From NCBI RefSeq assembly GCF_008084145.1, contig NZ_VSDO01000002.1:372001-436000 (forward strand): a stretch of DNA of 64,000 bases. Reading direction: 5' to 3'. Below, in pieces: positions 17,949 to 27,400 of this stretch. The notes beneath the pieces were generated by a model, which ran no database searches, was not told where the DNA came from, and saw nothing but the letters and a program-made list of their open reading frames with translations. The translations under genes were made by a program, and so were the position numbers. This DNA is from Paenibacillus faecis (GTDB taxonomy: Bacteria > Bacillota > Bacilli > Paenibacillales > Paenibacillaceae). Every line of letters starts with the position of its first letter. The stretch's first letter is position 1.

Positions 17949-17976
17949 TTGACAGCATATTTCGACATGTTATAAT
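17949..17976 (+). promoter_or_regulatory. SigmaA promoter for the ROK regulator
   Basis: Consensus TTGACA (17949-17954) and TATAAT (17971-17976) with a 16-bp spacer, 57 bp before the TTG start at 18033. Confidence 0.85.
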
Positions 17977-17985
17977 TACTTTAAA

Positions 17986-18016
17986 TTTAGTTTGTTTGTT
18001 CTCCGACGAAACTGAA
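17986..18016 (+). promoter_or_regulatory. Candidate ROK-regulator operator (autoregulatory)
   Basis: TTTAGTTTGTTTGTTC begins 10 bp after the -10 box and is followed by an imperfect inverted half ACGAAACTGAA ending at 18016. The sub-sequence TTTGTTTGT (17991-17999) is identical to the left half of the site at 19229-19253, and both resemble Bacillus XylR operators (GTTTGTT...AACAAAC). Confidence 0.45.
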
Positions 18017-18032
18017 TGAAGGAGGGGAGAGG

Positions 18033-19166
18033 TTGTACAATCGAACCGGAAGTTTGGACCTTATCAAGAAGATCAACCGGAACTTGGTTCTGGACATGAT
18101 CCGCAGCGAGAAAAAAATCAGCAGAGCTTTAGTAGCCAAGAAATTAGGCTTAAGCCGATCTACGGTTACCTCCATCGTCAACGAGTTGATCAAAAAGAAG
18201 TTTGTCGTGGAAACCGGATTGGGCGATTCTACCAAGGAAGGAGGCCGCAGGGGGATCGAGCTCGGCTTTAATCCGAAATCGGGGTACGGCATTGGCGTCG
18301 ATATCGGGCGGACTCGAACTTTGATCGTACTGACCGACCTCGACGGTGAAATCGAGTATAAAGAAGAATGTAAAACGACGGCAACCGTGGAAGAGACACT
18401 GGAACTGATTCAAGCGTTTATTCAAAAATCCGGGATCGAAAAAGATCGTATCCTCGGGATGGGGATCGGGCTTCCGGGGATTGTGGACAGCAGGGAAGGC
18501 GTTATCCTCGACGTGCCCGCATTGAACTGGGGAAACATCAATCTGGTTGAGAAGGCGAAAAACTATTTTGCGTTCCCGATTTATGTCAACAACGATGTCA
18601 ATTTTGCCGCGCTGGGTGAAAGGTGGCTGGGCAGCGAGGGAATGACGGACAATATGTTCTTCATCGCCATAGGAACCGGGGTGGGTGGCGCTATTATCGC
18701 CAACGGCGAACTAATAGAAGGCTATCGGTACTCCGCGGGAGAAATCAACCGTTTTATCGACCGGGAAGACCTGGCCCGGAACAGAAGGAACGATCCCGGA
18801 GAGACGGGAGCTTTCGAACAGCAAATCTCGGCTTTCGCTTTGGAGAGAAAAGGGATATCTCCCGAAGAGCTTTTTGCTCGCTATACACGCGAAGAGCCTG
18901 AGGCGGTTCGCATTATTGACGGATTCGTGCAATACTTGTCGATCACCATTGCGAATATCGTAAGCTTGTTGAATCCGCAGCGAGTCATTATCGGCGGGGG
19001 CGTATCCGGCTCCATGTCTACCGTCATTGAGGACATCCGCAAGCAGGTATCCGACCTAACGCCGATTCCGACGGAGATTAAGTTGGCCCGTCTGGGCAGG
19101 GATGCCGGAGGACTGGGAGCTGTCGCTTACGTGTTCCAGCAGCTGCAGGATGCGGAGGATCTATAA
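18033..19166 (+). CDS. ROK-family transcriptional regulator (XylR/NagC type)
   Basis: 377 residues from TTG 18033 with AAGGAGGGGAGAGG upstream. The N-terminal winged helix-turn-helix (VLDMIRSEKKISRALVAKKL, LSRSTVTSIVNELI) is followed by a ROK domain: GVDIGRTRTLIVL (phosphate-1 motif), GIGLPGIVDSREG, NNDVNFAALGERW and AIGTGVGGAI. The zinc-binding stretch usual in ROK proteins (GH...CxCGxxGC) is absent: after SAGEINRFIDRE the sequence runs through RNDPGETGAFEQQ with no Cys or His. So it likely binds a sugar ligand without structural zinc. It heads a sugar cassette and probably represses it. Confidence 0.9.
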   Translation: MYNRTGSLDLIKKINRNLVLDMIRSEKKISRALVAKKLGLSRSTVTSIVNELIKKKFVVETGLGDSTKEGGRRGIELGFNPKSGYGIGVDIGRTRTLIVLTDLDGEIEYKEECKTTATVEETLELIQAFIQKSGIEKDRILGMGIGLPGIVDSREGVILDVPALNWGNINLVEKAKNYFAFPIYVNNDVNFAALGERWLGSEGMTDNMFFIAIGTGVGGAIIANGELIEGYRYSAGEINRFIDREDLARNRRNDPGETGAFEQQISAFALERKGISPEELFARYTREEPEAVRIIDGFVQYLSITIANIVSLLNPQRVIIGGGVSGSMSTVIEDIRKQVSDLTPIPTEIKLARLGRDAGGLGAVAYVFQQLQDAEDL

Positions 19167-19228
19167 AAAAAGAAAAGTTCAAGTTCAGTCAACAAGAGGC
19201 TCTGAATGGAGAGCCGCACCGTATTTAA

Positions 19229-19253
19229 TTTGTTTGTACTAAGAACAAACTAA
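19229..19253 (+). promoter_or_regulatory. Candidate ROK-regulator operator before the ABC transporter genes
   Basis: A near-perfect palindrome centred on 19241: TTTGTTTGT (19229-19237) against ACAAACTAA (19245-19253), 8 of 9 positions symmetric. It resembles the XylR-type consensus and lies 25 bp before the start of the binding-protein gene. A matching clean -35/-10 pair was not found. Confidence 0.6.
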
Positions 19254-19277
19254 CATATATCAAATGGGGGTTATTTC

Positions 19278-20561
19278 ATGAAAAAGTCGTTACTCGGTAT
19301 CATGTCCCTTGTGCTCATTCCGTCCCTGCTTGCCGGATGTTCCGGCGGAAAATCGGCAAACCCGGCCGATGACGGCGGCGTTCAAACGATCCGCATTTTG
19401 TCGAGCGATGACTTTGCAGGCTTCCGGGAAAAAGCGGTGGAGGAGTTCAACGCGAAAAACCCGGACATTAAGGTGGTTCTGGATCATGTAGCCTACGATC
19501 AGCTGCACGATAAAGAATTGGCCTCCTTCAACGCCAGCGGTGAAGCGGCTTACGACATCGTGGACGTCGATGAAATCTGGACCTCGGAGTATGCCAATGC
19601 CGGATTCATCCTTCCGGTGACGGACCGGTACACCGATGAAATGAAGCAGGGCATTCTGCCGGCGAGCCTGCAAATCGCAAGCCTGGGCGAAGAGATCTAC
19701 GGCGTACCGATGTTTAACGACGTCGTGTTCTTTTACTACAATGAGGAACTGCTGAAGAAAGCCGGTTTTGATCATCCGCCGGTGACTTGGGACGAGTTCA
19801 CCTCGATGTCGCAGGCTCTTCAGGAAAAAGGAATAACCCCCGGATCGGCCAGCGCTTGGGGATGGAGCGCCAATGAAGGCCTCGTTGCTTACTTTGCCGA
19901 ATTCCTCGGTTCGTTCGGAGGGAAATTCATGGATGAAACGGGCAAGCCGGTGTTCAATGACGAGAAGGGAGTTCAGGCACTCACGTTCATGGCGGATTCC
20001 ATGAAGAACGGAGTGATCGACAAGGCGTCGATCAACTACAACGACCGTCAGGTGCTGGATGCATTTAAAAACGGAAAAACGGCGTTTGTTGCCGGCTGGT
20101 CCTTTTACTGGGGAGAACTGAACGGCAGCGATTCCAAGGTCAAAGGCAAGGTGAAGGTGGGGATGGTCCCTGCGGCCGAAGGAGCTCCGCATACGGCGGC
20201 TACCGGGTCCATGTACCTGGCGATCACTCCGCAATCGGAACATGAAGACGCCGCTTGGAAGTTTATCGAATATTTGGGCAGCAAGGAAGTCCAAAAGCAG
20301 CAATCGCTGGACGCCGGCTCTCTTCCGATTTGGAAGGACCTCTACAGCGACGAGGATCTGAATAAGAACTTTGCCGCTTTGAAGGATATGGAGAAACAGC
20401 TGGAACAGGTGATTTCCCGCCCTTCGTTGGATGCTTACAATGAATTTTCCAAAAACATGCAAATTGCTCTTCAGTCGGTCTTGACCGGTCAAAAGGATGC
20501 AAAGACGGCGCTGGATGAGCTGGTGGCAACGACGGAAGAACTTCAGGCGAACGGCAATTAA
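19278..20561 (+). CDS. ABC transporter sugar-binding lipoprotein
   Basis: 427 residues. A lipoprotein signal peptide with lipobox SLLAGC (Cys ~21) is followed by a Gly/Ser-rich linker and a family-1 (MalE-like) solute-binding fold: TIRILSSDDFAGFREKAVEEF, YDIVDVDEIWTSEYANAGFI, YGVPMFNDVVFFYYNEELL and ATGSMYLAITPQSEHEDAAW. ATG after AATGGGGGTT. First gene of the transport operon, after a candidate ROK operator. The bound sugar is not deducible. Confidence 0.92.
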   Translation: MKKSLLGIMSLVLIPSLLAGCSGGKSANPADDGGVQTIRILSSDDFAGFREKAVEEFNAKNPDIKVVLDHVAYDQLHDKELASFNASGEAAYDIVDVDEIWTSEYANAGFILPVTDRYTDEMKQGILPASLQIASLGEEIYGVPMFNDVVFFYYNEELLKKAGFDHPPVTWDEFTSMSQALQEKGITPGSASAWGWSANEGLVAYFAEFLGSFGGKFMDETGKPVFNDEKGVQALTFMADSMKNGVIDKASINYNDRQVLDAFKNGKTAFVAGWSFYWGELNGSDSKVKGKVKVGMVPAAEGAPHTAATGSMYLAITPQSEHEDAAWKFIEYLGSKEVQKQQSLDAGSLPIWKDLYSDEDLNKNFAALKDMEKQLEQVISRPSLDAYNEFSKNMQIALQSVLTGQKDAKTALDELVATTEELQANGN

Positions 20562-20566
20562 CCGGG

Positions 20567-20590
20567 TCCCGCTTCGGCGGGATATCCCGC
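20567..20590 (+). other. UUCG hairpin / overlapping palindrome after the binding-protein gene
   Basis: TCCCGC-TTCG-GCGGGA (20567-20582) forms a very stable tetraloop hairpin. The overlapping GCGGGATATCCCGC (20577-20590) is an exclusive alternative. A stem at this spot commonly stabilises the abundant binding-protein message and lowers permease expression. Confidence 0.55.
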
Positions 20591-20627
20591 CAGGCCTGCG
20601 GAGTCACATTTGGATGTGGAGGTATGT

Positions 20628-21512
20628 ATGATCAAAAAACTTAGACCATTCGGATATTTGCTGCCCAGTTTTCTTGTCATCCTGAGCGTCACCCTGCTTC
20701 CGCTGCTCTATGCGATCTTTATCAGCTTTATTAACTTGACCAAAAACGTGCATAAGCTGGACAACCCCAAGCTTTGGGATTACGTAGGCTTTGAGAATTT
20801 CGCCAAAGTTCTTTCGGACTCGTCCTTTTGGCAGGCCGTCGGTCGAACGATGTATTTTACGGTAACTTCGGTAGGCTTGGAATTCGCTCTCGGCATGGCC
20901 TTTGCCTTGATTCTGAATGAAAAATTCGCGGGAAGAGGCTTTGTAAGAGGATTTATGCTGATCCCGTGGGCTTTGCCGACCATAGTTAACGCGGTCTTAT
21001 GGAAATGGCTATATGATCCGGACCATGGAACGATCACTGTATTGCTGGCCACCCTTGGTATCACGGACGGACATTTTAACATTCTGGGTTCCTCCTTCTC
21101 GGCGATGAACGCGATCATTATCGCCGATGTGTGGAAGAACACCGCTTTCGTCACTCTTATTTTATTGGCGGCCATGCAGTCGCTTCCCGCAGAGGCCTAT
21201 GAAGCGGGCAAAATCGATGGAGCCTCGGCGTTCCGGAGATTTTTCAGCATTACGCTTCCGCTGTTAAGCCCGGCCATATTGGTTGCGCTCATCATGCGGA
21301 CGATGGAAGCCTTCAAAGTATTCGACATCATCTACATCATGACCGGGGGCGGTCCGGCCGGGGGAACGCAAGTGCTGTCCTTCCTGACCTATCAAACCTC
21401 CATGATGTTCGGCAAGTTCAGTTACGGCTCGTCCTTGGCGTTTGTGATGTCGATCTTCATTCTGATTTTCGCCTTCATTTACATCAAAATTCTATACAAA
21501 AAAGCGGAGTGA
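20628..21512 (+). CDS. ABC sugar transporter permease (MalF type)
   Basis: 294 residues from ATG 20628 with GGAGG 5 bases upstream. Six membrane helices; the EAA loop reads SLPAEAYEAGKIDGASAFRR (EAAxxDGA pattern), matching MalF/UgpA-type permeases. The N-terminal YLLPSFLVILSVTLLPLLYAIF is typical. It pairs with the permease at 21516. No ATPase gene lies in the cassette. Confidence 0.94.
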   Translation: MIKKLRPFGYLLPSFLVILSVTLLPLLYAIFISFINLTKNVHKLDNPKLWDYVGFENFAKVLSDSSFWQAVGRTMYFTVTSVGLEFALGMAFALILNEKFAGRGFVRGFMLIPWALPTIVNAVLWKWLYDPDHGTITVLLATLGITDGHFNILGSSFSAMNAIIIADVWKNTAFVTLILLAAMQSLPAEAYEAGKIDGASAFRRFFSITLPLLSPAILVALIMRTMEAFKVFDIIYIMTGGGPAGGTQVLSFLTYQTSMMFGKFSYGSSLAFVMSIFILIFAFIYIKILYKKAE

Positions 21513-21515
21513 CCT

Positions 21516-22367
21516 ATGGAGAGAACAAGAGCTCAGAAGTTTTGGATATATGTCGGGGTTTGTCTTGTCATGCTGTTTACGGCGCTGCCTCTGCTCCTGC
21601 TGGTGACCGCCACCTTCTCTTCCAGCGGGGATCTGAACGCGAAAACCCTTCACTTGTGGCCATCGGAGTGGACGCTTGGCAATTATTCGCGGGTGTTCTC
21701 GGGTGAAGCGAGCGACGGCAGCCTGCCCCCATTTTTAACGGCGATGAAAAATAGTGTGATCGTCGCGCTCAGCTCCACCTTGCTAACCCTGCTCATCGGG
21801 ATGTTTGCGGCGTATGCCTGCGCCAGATTCCGGTTCCGCGGCAGGGACACCCTGCTCGTTTCGATTCTTGGCTTCCGCATGGTGCCGGAAGTAGTGCTGC
21901 TTATCCCTCTGTACGTGATATTCGCCCGGATGGGGATGATCAACCATAAGCCGGCGCTGATCCTGATCTACACGGCGTTTAACCTGCCGTATGTGATTTG
22001 GATGATGCAAACGTACTTCCGCTCGATTCCTAGATCGATGGAAGAATCGGCGCAAATCGACGGCGTGTCGCCGCTCGGGATATTGTTCAAGTTTTTGCTG
22101 CCGCTGTCGCTTCCGGGGTTGGTGGCAACCGGAATATTCGTCTTGCTGATCGCTTGGGATGAATTTATGTTCGCCAGCATCTTCACTTCGACTTATGACG
22201 CCAAGACCATTACGGTGGCGATCTCCGAGTTTTCAAAACGGGGTATGATCGATTTCGGCATGCAGATTACCGGCGGTTTCCTGGCATCTTTGCCGCCGAT
22301 TGCCTTGGCTTTGTTCTTACAAAAATATATCATCAGCGGCCTGTCGGAAGGCTCTGAGAAGGGATGA
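21516..22367 (+). CDS. ABC sugar transporter permease (MalG type)
   Basis: 283 residues, starting 3 bp after the first permease. Six membrane helices, with the EAA loop RSIPRSMEESAQIDGVSPLG and a C-terminal LFLQKYIISGLSEGSEKG ending typical of MalG/UgpE. Together with the preceding permease it would form the transmembrane channel. The energising ATPase must come from elsewhere, as with the multitask MsmX-type ATPases of Bacillus. Confidence 0.94.
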   Translation: MERTRAQKFWIYVGVCLVMLFTALPLLLLVTATFSSSGDLNAKTLHLWPSEWTLGNYSRVFSGEASDGSLPPFLTAMKNSVIVALSSTLLTLLIGMFAAYACARFRFRGRDTLLVSILGFRMVPEVVLLIPLYVIFARMGMINHKPALILIYTAFNLPYVIWMMQTYFRSIPRSMEESAQIDGVSPLGILFKFLLPLSLPGLVATGIFVLLIAWDEFMFASIFTSTYDAKTITVAISEFSKRGMIDFGMQITGGFLASLPPIALALFLQKYIISGLSEGSEKG

Positions 22368-22372
22368 GGATT

Positions 22373-23365
22373 ATGAGTCAATTTTTCAACGAGGTTAAAC
22401 AACAACCGGAGGCGATCCGGGAGACGATTCGCAACAACACATCGTTCAGCGCGGCGGGAAACAAGCCGCTGCTGCTGACCGGCATGGGCAGCTCTCTGGC
22501 CGCCTCCGAACTGCTTGTCTCTTATTTGAACCTGCACGGCATCCAAGCTTCGGCTATCGACAATTCCGAAATTTTACACTATTATCCCGATTCTTTCCTG
22601 GACAAGCATCAGCTGTACATCGTTTCGCAGAGCGGGGAGAGCTTTGAGGCCAAAGAATTGGCCAAACGCTACCCCTCGGCATCGGCCATCACCAACTCCC
22701 CGGACGGTTCTTTGGCCGGATTGGCCCGGGAGGTCCTCCTCACGCATGCCGGAAAAGAAAAGGCTATCGCTTCCTCGAAATCTTTTACAACCACGGCGGC
22801 TTTGATGCTGTTGATGGGATCCAAGATGGCGGGGAACGATTTGACGGATTCGCTTTATCGGGCCGCCGACGTCATCGAAGAACATTTGCAGAGAGAAGAG
22901 GAGTACCGGAAGCGGATTGTCGAGTTCATTAATCCGGAGAAGCCGCTCGTTCTTCTGGGCCGGGGGCCTTCGGTTTACACGGCGCGTCAGGGTTCATTGA
23001 CGCTGAAGGAAACCTCGCGGATGTTTGCCGAGGCCGCTTCGGCTCCGCAGTTCCGGCATGGTCCGTTTGAACTGATCAAAGAGAACTTGCAGGCCATCTT
23101 CTTCAACCCTAAAGGAACAACATACGAAATTAATAAAAAGTATGTGCTGGAAATGGCCGAACTCGGCGCAAAGGTACTCTATGTCTCCGATGAAGGTCTG
23201 CGGCACGAGCGTGTCATGTCGCTCGAAATTCCGTCGGTTCACGAATACGTAAGCCCCATTCCCTACTCGCTGGTCATCCAGTTAGCCGCCATCGAACTCT
23301 CGGCGAAACGGGGCCTGGTCGCCGGGGAAGCCGAAATCATCACGAAAGTTACAGGGAAGGAATAA
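22373..23365 (+). CDS. SIS-domain sugar isomerase/deglycase-like protein
   Basis: 330 residues. ATG 22373 has GAAGGG 9 bases upstream; the ATG at 22364, overlapping the permease stop, has none at proper distance. Two SIS domains: LLTGMGSSLAASELLVSYL and IVSQSGESFEAKELA in the first, LLGRGPSVYTARQGSLTLKE and QFRHGPFELI in the second, as in the isomerase half of GlmS, in AgaS and in FrlB. It should bind a phosphosugar and isomerise, deaminate or cleave an amine. Placement between permeases and a PfkB kinase is like frlB in fructosamine operons. Confidence 0.88.
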   Translation: MSQFFNEVKQQPEAIRETIRNNTSFSAAGNKPLLLTGMGSSLAASELLVSYLNLHGIQASAIDNSEILHYYPDSFLDKHQLYIVSQSGESFEAKELAKRYPSASAITNSPDGSLAGLAREVLLTHAGKEKAIASSKSFTTTAALMLLMGSKMAGNDLTDSLYRAADVIEEHLQREEEYRKRIVEFINPEKPLVLLGRGPSVYTARQGSLTLKETSRMFAEAASAPQFRHGPFELIKENLQAIFFNPKGTTYEINKKYVLEMAELGAKVLYVSDEGLRHERVMSLEIPSVHEYVSPIPYSLVIQLAAIELSAKRGLVAGEAEIITKVTGKE

Positions 23366-23370
23366 CCCCG

Positions 23371-24309
23371 ATGATAAATTTGGTAGGTGTGATCACCGCG
23401 GATTTGATCCTGGCGCAAGTGAAAGGACGGCCGGACTTCGGCGAAGAACATATGGTCGATACGATGATTTTGCGGCCCGGCGGCCTGGCCAACACGATTT
23501 TTCCGCTGGCCAAGCTCGGCGTCAAACAACGGGTCATCTCCCTTTTGGGCCAGGACGATTACGGAAGCAAAATTTACGATGAGATAGCTCCGTTGATCGA
23601 AAATGAGCTTGCGCGAACCGAAAAGGGAACCGTCCTGTCCGTATCGATCGTAAAAGAAGGCGGAGATCGCTACTTCGTGACCTATAAAGGAAATGCCGAC
23701 GACTTAACCGCGGCTTCGGTCGAAGGGGAAAAGGATTTCGATGCGGCGCGCGCAACGCTTTTGTACGGTTATTTCCTGGCTCCGGGCTTCGGCCCGGAGG
23801 CGGCCCGTACCTGCTTGAAACGGGCTAAGGCCGCCGGTCAAATCACATTCTTCGATGCGAATTCGGCCATTGACGGCTGGAGTTTAAAGAGCAGGCAGGA
23901 AATTATCTCCTTCCTGCCCCACATCGATTATTTTATGCCGAACGACGAAGAGATTTTGCATTTGACCGGGGCGAGCGACGTGGATCAAGCCGCGGAGGAG
24001 TTAATTTCTCTAGGGGCCAACACGATTATCGTCAAGCGCGGAAGCCGGGGGGCGAGTTCTTATACCCGGTCGGGAGCCGTGCATCACGCCGGATTTCCTG
24101 TAAAGGCTTACGATACGACGGGGGCCGGAGACAGCTTCAATGCCGGGTTTATCCACAGCGTGCTGGAAGGCAAACCGATGGAGGAAGCGTTGAGGTACGG
24201 GAATATGCTCGCTAGCATCGTCGTTTCCAAGAAAGAGGACCGGTATCCCGCGCCCGCTGAAATTGAGAGGAACATCATGGAAATGCAGGCCGGCAACGGA
24301 TCGAAATAG
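23371..24309 (+). CDS. PfkB-family carbohydrate kinase
   Basis: 312 residues, 5 bp after the SIS gene; ATG with GGAAGGAA about 10 bases upstream. The ribokinase fold has the first signature near GGLANTIFPLAKLGV and the second, with anion hole and catalytic Asp, in YDTTGAGDSFNAGF (~residue 248). It likely phosphorylates the imported sugar or its derivative to make the SIS substrate, comparable with FrlD. The substrate is unknown. Last gene of the cassette, followed by a strong terminator. Confidence 0.9.
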   Translation: MINLVGVITADLILAQVKGRPDFGEEHMVDTMILRPGGLANTIFPLAKLGVKQRVISLLGQDDYGSKIYDEIAPLIENELARTEKGTVLSVSIVKEGGDRYFVTYKGNADDLTAASVEGEKDFDAARATLLYGYFLAPGFGPEAARTCLKRAKAAGQITFFDANSAIDGWSLKSRQEIISFLPHIDYFMPNDEEILHLTGASDVDQAAEELISLGANTIIVKRGSRGASSYTRSGAVHHAGFPVKAYDTTGAGDSFNAGFIHSVLEGKPMEEALRYGNMLASIVVSKKEDRYPAPAEIERNIMEMQAGNGSK

Positions 24310-24322
24310 CCGAATTCCGGCA

Positions 24323-24372
24323 AAAGGGTTTATTCCACAGGACAAGGTCCTGAGGGAATAAACCCTTTTTTT
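24323..24372 (+). terminator. Strong intrinsic terminator of the sugar cassette
   Basis: AAAGGGTTTATTCC (24323-24336) pairs perfectly with GGAATAAACCCTTT (24355-24368), with an inner CAGGAC/GTCCTG stem and a run of seven T. It cleanly separates the cassette from addB. Confidence 0.95.
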
Positions 24373-24498
24373 GCTCGGGGAACGTACATTCCTATTTTTA
24401 TGCAGTGTGGTATACTTGTTTGTAACTTAACACGTTGTCGCAAGATTCAGAGAATTTTAGGCGGGGGATTCAGGCCTTCGCAGGTGGGAGGCACCTTC

Positions 24499-27400
24499 AT
24501 GTCATTACAATTCATTATCGGCCGCGCGGGAAGCGGCAAGAGCAGCCTGGTGCTGGAGCAGATGACAACCCGGCTGCGGGAGGATCCGACCGGACCGCCC
24601 ATGATTCTGCTGGCGCCCGAACAGGGGACCTTCCAGATCGAGCAGGCGCTTGTCCGGGCTCCGGGGCTGCGTGGGACAGTCCGCGTCCAGGTACTGGGTT
24701 TTCGCCGCCTTGCCTTGCGCGTAATGCAGGAGTGCGGCGGTTCCGCCCTGATTCCGATCAGCGAAGAAGGCAAAAAAATGCTGCTCTACAAAATTCTGAG
24801 ACGCCATAAGGACGAGTTGAAGCTCTACAGGCACGGCGGGGAACAGTTGGGACTGATCGACCGGATCAACTCGCTCTATACGGAGCTTAAGAAATACAAC
24901 GCTGATTTCACACGTCTGGAAGAGTATCTGCAACTGCTGGAGTCTTCGGCGGGCCAGTCCCGGCTGCTGCGGGACAAGCTGTATGATTTGAACATCCTTT
25001 ACCGGGAATTCGATGCCGAACTCTCGCGCTTATATATCGACGGGGAAGATCATGTCGTCAAGCTGGCCGAGGGGGCGAAGAATTCGGCCTACTTGCGCGG
25101 AGCCGAAATCTGGATCGACGGGTTCCATACTTTTACACCCCGGGAGTACCGGGCGATCGGAGAGCTGATGCAGGTGGCTTCTTCCGTTACGGTGGCCCTA
25201 ACGTTGGACCGTCCGTATGACGACGGCTTACCGCCGCATGAGCTCAATCTTTTTCATCCGACGGCGACCACCTACCTCAAGCTGCGGTCTCTGGCGGAAA
25301 CGCTCGGCATCGAGGTGAGGCCGGACGTCCGGCTGACGTCGCGTCCCTTCCCGCGTTTTCAAGGCAGCGAAACGCTGTCTTATCTGGAGTCGGCCTATGA
25401 ACAGCGGACTCCCTGGAGCGGGGAGACTCCACCGGCGGATCTGGCCGGTTCGCTGTCCCTGCACGCGGCAAGCTGCCGGAGAACCGAGGTCGAAGGCGCG
25501 GCCAGGGAAATGGTCCGTTTGGCCAGGGAAGAGGGGGCGCGTTGGCGCGACATGGCGATGTTCGTCCGGAATTTGGACGATTATGAGCATATCGTGACCC
25601 CGATTTTGGAGGACTTCGGCATTCCTTTTTTCCTGGATCGGAAAAAAAGCGTCCTGCATCATCCCCTGATCGAAATGATTCGCGGTTCGCTGGACGTGTC
25701 GCTTAAGTATTGGAAGTACGAGGATGTGTTCCGCTGCGTAAAGAGCGAGTTTCTGCTTCCGCTGGACGGGAGCCTGACGCGCAACGATATGGATCTGTTG
25801 GAGAATTACGCGCTGGCGAGCGGGATCCAAGGTTACCGTTGGCACGACGGACGACCATGGAAAGGGATGCCGAGCCTTTCGCTGGAGGGCGACGAGACCG
25901 CACGCCGGGGGGCGGAGAACGAGCGGATGCAGCTGATTGAACAATGCCGCGAGGCGGTTGTGGCGCCGCTGTCCGCCTTCGAAAAGCGGCTGAAGCGGGC
26001 CAAGACCGTCAGGGACATGTGTGCGGCGGTTTACCGCCTGCTGGAAGAACTCGAAGCTCCCCGGCGATTGGACCTGCTTGCCCACCGGGCTTTGACGGAA
26101 GGTCGGCCGCAGCAGGCGATGGAACACAGGCAACTGTGGGGGGCGGTATTGGATCTGCTCGACCAAATCGTGGAGATGATGGGGGAAGAGAATCTGACCG
26201 CCGAATTGTTTGCGGGGGTGTTGGAAACCGGGCTGAAGGAGCTTAAGCTCGGTTTGGTTCCTCCCGCGATCGATCAGGTGGTCGTAGGAAGCACCGATCG
26301 GACCCGAACCCGGCATGTGCGCCATGCATTTCTGCTGGGCATCAACGAGGGGATCATGCCGGCCAATCTCCAGGAGGAAGGGGTGCTTAGCGAACAGGAG
26401 CGTTTGCTGCTCGGCGAAACGGGATTGGAGCTGGCGCCCGGCACGACGCGCCGCCTGCTGGATGAGCGGTTTTTGATTTACGGTGCCTTGTCCGCGGCAA
26501 GCCGTTCGCTCTGGCTGAGCTATCCCATGGCGGATGAGGAAGGGAAAACGCTGCTCCCTTCCGAAGTCATCCGCCATGTGAAGACGATATTTCCGGCGGG
26601 GATGCTGCGGGAGAACTTCATCGGCGAAGCTCCGTCCGCGGAGGACCCGCAGGAGCGGCAGCTGGAGTTCGTGAGCCGTCCGGCCCCGACCCTGCCGGTT
26701 CTGATCGGACAGCTGCGGGCCTGGAAGACGGGGCTGCCCCTCTCGTCCGTTTGGTGGGAAGCGCTCCGCTGGTTCAAATCGAGACCCGAATGGGAAGGGG
26801 ACATTTCCCGGCTGCTCGGGTCGCTGGATTACCGCAACCGCGTCAGCGGGCTTACGCCGGCGACCAGCCGCAAGCTCTACGGGAAAAGGCTGCGCACCAG
26901 TGTTTCGCGGATGGAGAAGTTTTCGGCCTGCCCCTTCTCCCATTTCGCTTCACACGGCCTCAAGCTGAAGGAAAGACAGCTGTACAGGCTAAAGGCGCCG
27001 GATATCGGCCAACTGTTTCATGCGGCGCTTAGCCAAATGGCGATTACCTTCAGAGAGCAGAACCGAAGCTGGGGAAGCCTGACGGAGGAAGAGTGCCTGA
27101 AGGAAGCGAACGCGGCGGTCGATCGGCTGGCTCCGAAGCTGCAGGGCGAAATTTTGCTCAGCTCGAAGCGGTACGGTTATATTTCACGAAAGCTGAAAAA
27201 TATCGTCGGCCGGGCATCGGTTATTTTGGGCGAGCAGTCCCGCCGGGGCAGCTTCGAGCCGATCGGCCTCGAGCTGGATTTCGGGCCCGACCGGCCGCTT
27301 CCGCCACTGACGTTCGAGCTGCCGAACGGCTGCGTGATGGAGATCGTCGGACGGATCGACCGGGTCGATGTCGCCGAAGGCGAGGATGGCTTGCTGTTGC

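Noticed and set aside
25228..26943. 571-codon reverse-strand open frame across addB
   Set aside because: Antisense to a complete addB with intact motifs; no start signal; typical of GC-rich codon-position bias.
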